The notes beneath the pieces were generated by a model. The model did not search any database and had not been told where the DNA came from. It worked only from the letters and a program-made list of their open reading frames with translations. A program made the translations under genes and the position numbers. This document shows, piece by piece, positions 1 to 5,138 of a DNA stretch of 5,787 bases; within the stretch, counting starts at the first letter, position 1; the number at the start of each line of letters is the position of its first letter. Source of the DNA: Methylobacteriaceae bacterium (GTDB lineage: Bacteria > Pseudomonadota > Alphaproteobacteria > Rhizobiales > Beijerinckiaceae); assembly GCA_019247255.1 (NCBI GenBank), contig JAFAPJ010000223.1, positions 1-5,787 of the forward strand, given 5' to 3'.

Positions 1-393
1 GACCGCGGCGAGCTCGGCGCGCGCCCGCTCGGCCGCATCCGCCCGGCCCGCGAGCTCGAGCGGCAGGGCCGCGTACTCGAGAGCGGTCATCGTGGGGACG
101 AGGTGGAAGGACTGGAAGACGATGCCGATCCGGCGACCCCGGAGGCGCGCGAGCCCGTCCTCGTCCAGCCGGGTCAGATCCTCGCCCTCGAGGAGCACGC
201 GGCCGCGATCGGGCCGCTCAAGCCCGGCGAGAACCATGAGGAGCGTCGACTTGCCCGAGCCTGACGCGCCCACGAGGCCGACTGCCTCGCCCCGCTCGAT
301 CGCGAGGCTCACGTTCTTCAGCACGTGGACGCGTGCGGCACCGTCGCCCAGGCTCAGGTCCACGCCCTCGAGCTCGATCATCTTGCCGGTCAT
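1..393 (-). CDS. ABC transporter ATP-binding protein, YbbA/LolD type (3' part cut by window edge)
   Basis: This is the N-terminal 131 residues of an ABC ATPase that energises a membrane transporter at the cytoplasmic face. The Walker A motif GASGSGKST is at residues 42-50. The Q-loop is in IVFQSFHLVPTMTALE, with Gln94. The phrase FQSFHLVPT is typical of the YbbA/LolD (MacB-like) branch, whose members work with FtsX-like permeases in lipoprotein or lipophilic-compound handling. The signature motif, Walker B and H-loop lie beyond the left edge, so function cannot be checked fully. The gene diverges from a TesA-like esterase, the same pairing as E. coli ybbA/tesA, which supports the YbbA reading over LolD. 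The start is taken at the ATG at 391-393. A second ATG at 379-381 (residue 5) is possible, and neither has a clear Shine-Dalgarno. An FtsX/YbbP-type permease would be expected further left. Confidence 0.9.
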   Translation of the reverse strand, partial: MTGKMIELEGVDLSLGDGAARVHVLKNVSLAIERGEAVGLVGASGSGKSTLLMVLAGLERPDRGRVLLEGEDLTRLDEDGLARLRGRRIGIVFQSFHLVPTMTALEYAALPLELAGRADAAERARAELAAV

Positions 394-443
394 GGAAGGA
401 GGGCCGATCTCACGGGCAGGGCAGGGGCGGCCGGGAGCAGGTG

Positions 444-1175
444 ATGAGGCATGCAGGACCGCGGATGCAAGCATATGGGGCGGCACGCCGCCCCCGCCAA
501 AGCGGGCACGTCGTCGCGCGCGTCCTCGCGTTCGGGGTCGCCGTGATGGCGGCGCTGGGTACCGCGGGCGACCTTCGGGCGACGGAAACAGGCGGTCGGG
601 CCGTGAAGCTCGTCGCGCTCGGCGACAGCCTCACGGCCGGCTACGGGCTCCCGGCGGACGCGGCCTTCCCGGTCGTGCTGGAGAAAGCCCTGAAGGCGCA
701 GGGTTTCACGGTCGAGATCGCGAATGCAGGCGTCTCGGGCGACACCGCCTCGGGCGGGCTCGACCGGGTCGAGTGGTCGGTGCCGGACGGCACGGACGGC
801 GTCATCCTCGAGCTCGGCGCGAACGACATGCTGCGCGGGGTCGATCCCGACGTGACCCGACGTGCGCTCGACGGCATCATCGCCCGGCTGAAAGCCCGCG
901 GCATCCCGGTCATGCTCGCCGGCATGTACGCCGCGCGCAATCTCGGGGCCGATTACGTGCGCCGCTTCGACGCCATCTATCCGGACCTCGCGCGCGAGCA
1001 CGACCTCGTGCTCTACCCGTTCTTCCTGGACGGGGTCGCCGGGGAGGCGCGCCTCGCGCTCCCGGACCGGGTGCATCCGACCGCGGAGGGCGTGAGGATC
1101 GTTGTGGATCGCATCCTGCCCGCCGTGAAGACCTTTCTTGCCCGGCTCGGGGCGGGCGGGCAGAAGGAGGGCTGA
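444..1175 (+). CDS. tesA: Secreted SGNH/GDSL hydrolase, TesA-like arylesterase/lysophospholipase
   Basis: This is a predicted periplasmic esterase of the TesA (arylesterase, acyl-CoA thioesterase I/lysophospholipase L1) family, hydrolysing small esters or thioesters and perhaps lysophospholipids. All SGNH blocks are present: GDSLTAGYGL with nucleophile Ser62, NAGVSGDTASGG with the oxyanion Gly near 96-99, GAND with Asn127, and DRVHPTAEG with Asp208 and His211. The length of 243 residues, including a long leader, fits the family. Residues 1-47 form an export signal: a basic start, a hydrophobic run at about 23-41, and a likely signal-peptidase site after LRA. The chosen ATG has GGGAG six bases upstream. 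An ATG at 465 with AGGA six bases upstream is nearly as good and would shorten the n-region by seven residues. The gene diverges from a YbbA-type ATPase with a 50-base gap and probably forms an operon with the downstream phosphodiesterase. The exact substrate is not readable from sequence. Confidence 0.9.
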   Translation: MRHAGPRMQAYGAARRPRQSGHVVARVLAFGVAVMAALGTAGDLRATETGGRAVKLVALGDSLTAGYGLPADAAFPVVLEKALKAQGFTVEIANAGVSGDTASGGLDRVEWSVPDGTDGVILELGANDMLRGVDPDVTRRALDGIIARLKARGIPVMLAGMYAARNLGADYVRRFDAIYPDLAREHDLVLYPFFLDGVAGEARLALPDRVHPTAEGVRIVVDRILPAVKTFLARLGAGGQKEG

Positions 1176-1220
1176 GCCGCGCCGCGCGCCGAAGGGCCGC
1201 GGCCGCGCCGGAGACCAGGC

Positions 1221-1829
1221 ATGCCGCGCCTCTTCACCGGCCTCGAGATCCCGCCCGCCATCGCCGAGACTCTGGCCCGCCTGCGGGGCGGGCTCGCGGG
1301 CGCGCGCTGGATCGAGCCCGAGAACTTCCACATCACGCTTCGCTTCATCGGCGACATCGATTTCGCGACCGCCCGCGACGTCGCGAGCGTGCTGGGCGAG
1401 AGCCGTCCGCGCGATCCCATGACGATCACGATCGACGGCCTCGGGGCCTTCGGTGGCGCGAAGCCGCGCGCGCTCGTCGCCAAGGTCGCGCCGAGCCCCG
1501 AGCTGATCCGCCTTCAGGCCGAGCAGGAGCGGCTGATGCAGCGCATCGGGCTCGAGCCCGAGCCTCGCAAGTACACGCCGCACGTGACGCTCGCGCGGTT
1601 CCGCGCCGCGACGGCGAGCGAGGTCGCGGGCATTCTCGCGACCCGCGGGCCGGTCGCCCCCCTGACCTTCGCGGCGTCGCGCTTCGTGCTCTATTCGGCT
1701 CGCGATTCGGTGGGGGGCGGGCCCTATCTGGTGGAGGCCGCCTACCCGTTCGCCGGGCAGCCGCCGGCGCGGGAACCCGCCCCGGGTGCTCCGCCCGGCG
1801 CGGGCGCTCCGCCCGTCGGGGTCGGCTAG
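1221..1829 (+). CDS. thpR: RNA 2',3'-cyclic phosphodiesterase (2'-5' RNA ligase family, ThpR)
   Basis: This is a cytoplasmic 2H-phosphoesterase that opens 2',3'-cyclic phosphates on RNA ends to 2'-phosphates. The family was first named for its 2'-5' RNA ligase activity. The two HxT catalytic motifs are clear: HITLRF at residues 37-42 (His37, Thr39) and HVTLARF at 121-127 (His121, Thr123), each preceded by the typical context (ENF and YTP). The N-terminal MPRLFTGLEIP is also characteristic. The 202-residue length is a little above the usual 175-190. The excess is a Gly/Pro/Ala-rich tail at about 180-202 beyond the conserved fold, partly made by an 18-base tandem-like repeat. The ATG has GGAG seven bases upstream. 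The gene lies 45 bases after the esterase stop with no terminator seen, so cotranscription is likely. The biological role of ThpR in bacteria remains poorly known. Confidence 0.93.
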   Translation: MPRLFTGLEIPPAIAETLARLRGGLAGARWIEPENFHITLRFIGDIDFATARDVASVLGESRPRDPMTITIDGLGAFGGAKPRALVAKVAPSPELIRLQAEQERLMQRIGLEPEPRKYTPHVTLARFRAATASEVAGILATRGPVAPLTFAASRFVLYSARDSVGGGPYLVEAAYPFAGQPPAREPAPGAPPGAGAPPVGVG

Positions 1830-1913
1830 CTCCGCAATTCTGCCCCTTTTGGCAAGCTTCCGTTAACCCTGAAAGGCTTAGCTCGCAGTCATGCAGGATT
1901 CCGGTTTTTGCCC
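1830..1913 (+). promoter_or_regulatory. Possible promoter/leader region for the IalB-family gene
   Basis: This gap is visibly more AT-rich than its surroundings and probably holds the promoter of the downstream exported protein. A TTGGCA at 1849-1854 could act as a -35 element, but no convincing -10 follows at the usual spacing. An imperfect dyad, TTAACC at 1863-1868 facing GGCTTA at 1875-1880, resembles the TTAACC-type elements common in alphaproteobacterial promoters. It lacks the second TTAA needed for a full CtrA box. A short TGCC/GGCA stem (1841-1844 with 1851-1854) around CCCCTTTT sequence is too weak to call a terminator for thpR. Confidence 0.3.
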
Positions 1914-2495
1914 ATGATCCGTCCCGTTGCAGCCCGCGTTCTGCCGGCTCTCCTCCTCGCGTTCGTGGCGAGCACGACGGCTCGCGCCGAGGACGCGAAG
2001 CGGCGCGGCGCGGCCGCCGCGAAGCCGGCCCCGGCCGCCTCCGTGCCGGGCGGCAGCGGGGCGACGCTCGTCGCGACCTTCAACGACTGGAGCGCCTACA
2101 CGGCCCAGACCGGCAAGGCGAAGATCTGCTACGCGCTCTCGCAGCCCAAGCAGCGCAGCCCGGCGAATCTCAAGGACACGCCGGCCTACGTCTTCGTGTC
2201 GTTCCGCCCGGCGGAGAACGTGAAGAACGAGGTCGCCACCGTGCTCGGCTTTCCGACCAAGGACGGCGGCCCCGCCCAGGCGGCGATCGGCACGACCACC
2301 TACGACCTTGTCACCAAGGCGCAGAACGCCTGGATCAAGAACCCGAGCGAGGAAGCGCAGGCCATCGCCACGATGTCCAAAGGGCAGAGCCTGACGGTCT
2401 CGGCCACCTCGGCCCGCGGCAACAAGACGAGCGATCGCTACTCGCTCGCCGGCTTCGCCCAGGCGCTGGAGCGCGCCCGGAAGGAATGTCCCTGA
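1914..2495 (+). CDS. Exported invasion-associated locus B (IalB) family protein
   Basis: This is a predicted periplasmic or envelope protein of the IalB family, found across Hyphomicrobiales and named after a Bartonella erythrocyte-invasion factor. In free-living members the role is unknown and need not involve virulence. Residues 1-25 form a classic signal peptide: MIRPVAARVL, then a hydrophobic ALLLAFVAS stretch, then cleavage after ARA. An Ala/Pro/Lys-rich linker spans about 26-50. The conserved domain follows, with FNDWSAYTA (56-64), KICYAL (70-75), AYVFVSFRPAENVKNEV (91-107), AWIKNPSEEA (139-148) and SLAGFAQALERARKEC (177-192). Cys72 and Cys192 are the only cysteines in the mature part and could form a disulphide. 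The start is uncertain. The ATG at 1914 has no nearby Shine-Dalgarno, whereas a TTG at 1908 has AGGA nine bases upstream and would add two residues (193 versus 195). The gene is convergent with the glutathione transferase. Confidence 0.87.
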   Translation: MIRPVAARVLPALLLAFVASTTARAEDAKRRGAAAAKPAPAASVPGGSGATLVATFNDWSAYTAQTGKAKICYALSQPKQRSPANLKDTPAYVFVSFRPAENVKNEVATVLGFPTKDGGPAQAAIGTTTYDLVTKAQNAWIKNPSEEAQAIATMSKGQSLTVSATSARGNKTSDRYSLAGFAQALERARKECP

Positions 2496-2506
2496 CCCGC
2501 GCCTGA

Positions 2507-2525
2507 GCCGCCGCGATCAGGCGGC
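2507..2525. terminator. GC-rich hairpin between convergent genes, weak bidirectional terminator candidate
   Basis: A perfect six-base stem, GCCGCC at 2507-2512 with GGCGGC at 2520-2525, encloses a seven-base loop. It lies in the 21-base gap between the convergent IalB and transferase genes and extends into the last transferase codons. There is no T-tract on either side, so intrinsic termination would be weak. The position is the main argument. Confidence 0.3.
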
Positions 2526-3197
2526 CTTCAGGAACTTGAACATGTGGCGACGCGCCTCGTCGTCCATCTCCGGCTTGAAGCTGTGTCGATCCTTGAGCGC
2601 CAAGGCACGCGCCACGGCGGGCCTCGCGCCGACGGCGTCATGGTGGCGCTTCACGTTCGAGAACCGGTCGAGCCCACCCTCGCCGAGGATGAAGGGGACC
2701 ATGCGCGACCAGCTCCAGAGCGACATGTCCACGACCGTGTAATCCGCGCCCAGGAGGTAGGGACGGTCGGCCAGGCGCGCGTCGAGGATGCCGAAATGGC
2801 GCTCGACCTCGTAGGTGTAGCGCGCCTTGGCGTAGGGCACGTCCTCCGGCGCGAAATGGCGGAAATGGACGCATTGGCCCGAGAACGGGCCGACGCCCGT
2901 CGCCACGAACATGAGCCAGGACAGGAAATCGGCCCGGCCCTTAGCCCCCGCTGGCGGGCCGAACTGGCCGGTCTTCTCGGAGAGGTAGGCCAGGATCGCG
3001 TTCGAATCGAATACGACCACGCCGTCGTCGACGATCGCCGGGACCTTGCCGTTCGGGTTGATCGCGACGTAATCGGCCGCGAACTGCTCGCCCTTGCGGG
3101 TATCGACCGGGTGGGGCGTGTAGGCGAGACCCATCTCCTCGAGCGCGAGCGCGATCTTGGTCGGGTTGGGCGAGAGATTGTAGTAGAAGTCGATCAT
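2517..3197 (-). CDS. Glutathione S-transferase, Nu-class-like (YfcG/Ure2p type)
   Basis: This is a cytosolic glutathione transferase-fold enzyme. Nu-class relatives such as E. coli YfcG have disulphide-bond reductase and peroxidase activity with glutathione more than classical conjugation. The thioredoxin-like N-domain spans about 1-80. It starts with MIDFYYNLSPNPTKI, with candidate Ser9 and Asn11 in the glutathione site, and has the cis-proline in KVPAI (Pro53) and the gamma-glutamyl-binding pair as FDSNAI (Asp64-Ser65). The helical C-domain spans about 88-205 and includes GPFSGQCVHFRHFAPE (103-118), a Nu-class-like stretch lining the active site, and the N-capping segment DYTVVDMSLWSW (152-163). 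The 226-residue length is normal. The start is well supported by GGAGG (complement of 3205-3209) seven bases upstream. It has its own promoter region and converges on the IalB gene. The substrate is unknown. Confidence 0.92.
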   Translation of the reverse strand: MIDFYYNLSPNPTKIALALEEMGLAYTPHPVDTRKGEQFAADYVAINPNGKVPAIVDDGVVVFDSNAILAYLSEKTGQFGPPAGAKGRADFLSWLMFVATGVGPFSGQCVHFRHFAPEDVPYAKARYTYEVERHFGILDARLADRPYLLGADYTVVDMSLWSWSRMVPFILGEGGLDRFSNVKRHHDAVGARPAVARALALKDRHSFKPEMDDEARRHMFKFLKAA

Positions 3198-3420
3198 CGC
3201 TGAACCTCCGGGCCGCGCCTATGCGACCGCCCGGGCCCGGCTGCAAGGGCGCGGCCCGAGCCGCTTCGGGCCCGGCGAGGCTCGTCCAAGGCGGGTCGAT
3301 GTCGCCGAAGCCACGTCGACGCTCCGAGAAGACGTGACGGCTGATCGCGACGGCGGGCGACGGCCCGGTCAGATCGGCGTGAGCCGGGCGGCGAGCCCTT
3401 CCCCCGGGCGGCGGCGAGCC

Positions 3421-3426
3421 CTATAT
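3421..3426 (+). promoter_or_regulatory. Candidate -10 element for the 6S RNA
   Basis: CTATAT stands out in a very GC-rich stretch and sits 15-20 bases before the predicted first stem of the 6S RNA, which puts transcription start at about 3433. With a 17-base spacer the -35 would be CTTCCC at 3398-3403, only a partial match to the alphaproteobacterial CTTGAC. The assignment rests mostly on position. Confidence 0.45.
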
Positions 3427-3432
3427 GTCGAG

Positions 3433-3594
3433 GGCGGTGCTGCGGGGTGCGTCAGGACGCTAATCCCCGGGGCCTTATCGATCCTTATGGGGGCTGTCCC
3501 TGGCCTCGTCCGTGGACCTGGTCACAACGGCTCCCACCTACGTTGTAGGTTTCCCGGGATCGATGTCCAACGGCCTTCGCGGCTCCGCACAAAG
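3433..3594 (+). ncRNA. ssrS: 6S RNA (RNA polymerase-binding regulatory RNA)
   Basis: 6S RNA mimics an open promoter and binds housekeeping RNA polymerase holoenzyme, damping transcription in slow growth. It lies just upstream of the 5-formyltetrahydrofolate cyclo-ligase gene, the conserved site for this RNA in many proteobacteria. The sequence folds as expected. The closing stem pairs 3441-3448 with 3582-3589, then 3449-3451 with 3578-3580 across a one-base bulge. An inner stem can use GGAC (3455-3458) with GTCC (3565-3568), and CCCGGG segments near 3466-3471 and 3553-3558. The apical arm pairs 3489-3497 with 3527-3535 (nine pairs, two G-U), then 3501-3505 with 3520-3524, and is capped by GTC/GAC around CGTG. 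In the 3' strand of the central bubble, ACCTAC-GTT-GTAGGT (3536-3550) makes a perfect small hairpin, as seen in other 6S RNAs. Ends are estimates, good to about ten bases. No protein is likely here. Confidence 0.82.
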
Positions 3595-3603
3595 CTTCGC
3601 GAC

Positions 3604-4209
3604 ATGACGGACTCCGCCGCGGCGTTGAAGGCCCGTCTGCGCGAGGAGGTCTTCGCGCGACGAGACGGGCTCGACCGCGATGTCCGCGTTGCCGCCTCGG
3701 CCCGGATCGCGGAGCGGGTGCTGCGCCTGCCGGAGGTGCTGGAGCTCGAACCCGTCGGCGCGTATTGGCCCATGCGCAGCGAGGTCGATTGCAAGCCGAT
3801 CCTGACCGAGCTCGTGCGGCGCGGCCGCATCGTCGCGCTCTCGCAGATCCGCCATCCCGAGCTGTCGTGGCGCGAATGGCGTCCCGGAGACCACCTCGTG
3901 CATGGCGGATTCGGGGTCAGCGAGCCCGGCCCGGACGCCCCCGAGGTCTTTCCGCATCTCCTCCTGGTCCCGCTCGCCGCCTTCGACCGGACCGGCGCCC
4001 GTCTCGGTTACGGCAAGGGGCATTTCGACCGCGCGATCGGCGGGCTGTCGCGCAGGCACTTCCTCCTGACGGTCGGGCTCGCCTTCGCGGCCCAGGAGGT
4101 CGAGGCCGTGCCGGTCGAGGCGCATGACCGCCGGCTCGATCTCGTCGTGACGGAGGACGAGGTGATCCATGGCCGCGGCGCCCCGGCGGCCCCGGGCGCG
4201 GGCGGCTGA
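3604..4209 (+). CDS. 5-formyltetrahydrofolate cyclo-ligase
   Basis: This cytosolic enzyme (5-FCL, MTHFS; YgfA/FAU1 family) uses ATP to convert 5-formyltetrahydrofolate to 5,10-methenyltetrahydrofolate, returning a folate storage or inhibitory form to the one-carbon pool. The 201-residue length is normal. Seen motifs are the N-terminal helix ALKARLREEVFARRDGL (7-23), YWPMRSEVD (54-62) in the folate-binding region, the FPHLLLVPLAAFDRTGARLGYGKGHFDR stretch (116-143, written only as its key part: LGYGKGHFDR is the nucleotide/phosphate-binding signature), and the C-terminal VPVEAHDRRLD (169-179). The ATG at 3604 gives the family N-terminus. Longer in-frame starts, as far upstream as 3334, would run through the 6S RNA and carry no conserved sequence. 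There is no clear Shine-Dalgarno, and the 6S 3' arm ends about 14 bases before the start. The stop overlaps the next start by one base (TGATG), indicating translational coupling with the phosphoesterase. Confidence 0.93.
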   Translation: MTDSAAALKARLREEVFARRDGLDRDVRVAASARIAERVLRLPEVLELEPVGAYWPMRSEVDCKPILTELVRRGRIVALSQIRHPELSWREWRPGDHLVHGGFGVSEPGPDAPEVFPHLLLVPLAAFDRTGARLGYGKGHFDRAIGGLSRRHFLLTVGLAFAAQEVEAVPVEAHDRRLDLVVTEDEVIHGRGAPAAPGAGG

Positions 4210-5066
4210 TGCGCATCCTCTTTCTCGGCGACGTCGTCGGGCGACCCGGCCGGCTCGCGGTGACCGAGCGGTTGCCGGAGCTGCGCCGGCTCTGGCGGCT
4301 CGACGCCGTCGTGATCAACGGCGAGAACGCGGCGGGCGGCTTCGGCATCACGGAGGCGATCTGCGACGAGCTGATCGGCGCCGGCGCCGACGCGATCACG
4401 CTCGGCAACCATTCCTGGGACCAGCGCGAGGCGCTCGTCTTCATCGCGCGCCAGCCGCGGCTCCTGCGGCCGTGCAACTATCCGTCGGGGACCCCGGGGC
4501 GCGGCGCGACGCTCGTCGACCTCGCGGAGGGCCGGCGCCTGCTCGTCGTGAACGCGCTCGGCCGCATCTTCCTCGACCCGCTCGACGATCCCTTCGCGGC
4601 CGTCGACCGCGAGGTCGCGCAATGCCCGCTGCCGGCGGTCGCGGACGCGATCCTGGTCGACATGCACGCGGAGGCGACGAGCGAGAAGCAGGCGATGGGC
4701 TACCATCTCGACGGACGGGTCTCGCTCGTCGTCGGGACGCACACGCACGTGCCGACGGCCGATGCCCGCATCCTCCCGGGCGGCACCGCCTACCTGACCG
4801 ATGCCGGGATGTGCGGCGCCTACGAGTCGATCCTCGGCATGGACACGCGCGAGCCCGTCCGGCGCTTCCTCGAGAAGACGCCCGGCGGCCGGCTCGAGGT
4901 CGCGTCCGGCGAGGGCGCGCTGTCGGGCTTCGCGGTCGAGACGGACGACCGGACCGGGCTCGCCCGCCGGGTCGCGCCCGTCCGGATCGGGCCCGCCCTC
5001 GCCGAGGCGCGGCCGTCCTTCTGGGAGGCCGAGGCCGCAGATGACAGCGGCCGCGGGACGCCGTAA
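4209..5066 (+). CDS. YmdB-family metallophosphoesterase (predicted 2',3'-cyclic nucleotide phosphodiesterase)
   Basis: This is a cytosolic dinuclear metallophosphoesterase of the TIGR00282/YmdB family. Bacillus subtilis YmdB is a phosphodiesterase acting on cyclic nucleotides and influences biofilm and motility gene expression. The in vivo substrate in alphaproteobacteria is not settled. All metal ligands seen in YmdB are present: Asp8 in FLGDVVGRPG, Glu39 and Asn40 in INGENAAGGFGI, Asn67 and the catalytic-type His68 in LGNHSWD, His153 in DMHAEATSEK, and His178 and His180 in VGTHTHVPTAD. The family C-terminal marker LTDAGMCGAYESILGM is at 196-211. At 285 residues it is slightly longer than the usual 260-280, with an acidic, poorly conserved C-terminus. 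It starts at the ATG overlapping the cyclo-ligase stop, so translation probably depends on termination of that gene. YebC follows after 72 bases, possibly in the same transcript. Confidence 0.93.
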   Translation: MRILFLGDVVGRPGRLAVTERLPELRRLWRLDAVVINGENAAGGFGITEAICDELIGAGADAITLGNHSWDQREALVFIARQPRLLRPCNYPSGTPGRGATLVDLAEGRRLLVVNALGRIFLDPLDDPFAAVDREVAQCPLPAVADAILVDMHAEATSEKQAMGYHLDGRVSLVVGTHTHVPTADARILPGGTAYLTDAGMCGAYESILGMDTREPVRRFLEKTPGGRLEVASGEGALSGFAVETDDRTGLARRVAPVRIGPALAEARPSFWEAEAADDSGRGTP

Positions 5067-5138
5067 TCCCGGCCTGACCGATCAAGACCCCGCGCGGCCC
5101 GGCCGCCGCCCTCCTCAAATCATCGCAGAGCAAGCGCC

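Noticed and set aside
395..403. A strong Shine-Dalgarno-like run GAAGGAGGG on the plus strand.
   Set aside because: No ATG, GTG or TTG lies 4-12 bases downstream in a frame that gives a credible protein. It is 41 bases from the esterase start.
390..1583. A 397-codon open frame on the minus strand opposite the esterase and ThpR.
   Set aside because: It is an antisense shadow: the composition is rich in Arg, Ala, Asp and His, no motif is seen, and both sense genes have complete catalytic motifs.
1863..1880. A possible CtrA binding site (TTAA-N7-TTAA).
   Set aside because: Only the first TTAA half is present. The second half at the required spacing reads AGGC, so the full box is absent.
92..2506. 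An 804-codon open frame on the plus strand spanning the ABC ATPase, esterase, ThpR and most of the IalB gene.
   Set aside because: Its translation is an arginine-rich, low-complexity string with no recognisable motif, as expected for an off-frame in high-GC DNA. The overlapped genes all carry intact family signatures in other frames.
2544..3203. A 219-codon open frame on the plus strand opposite the glutathione transferase.
   Set aside because: It mirrors the transferase codons in antisense and shows no domain. The minus-strand gene has a strong Shine-Dalgarno and the full transferase fold motifs.
3253..3272. A GC-rich inverted repeat (seven-base arms, six-base loop) considered as a terminator or operator.
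   Set aside because: It has no T-run and is one of several similar dyads expected by chance in such GC-rich DNA, so no function is claimed.
3334..3603. A 90-codon upstream extension of the cyclo-ligase frame.
   Set aside because: It crosses the predicted 6S RNA, has no family similarity, and the conserved N-terminus begins at the ATG at 3604.
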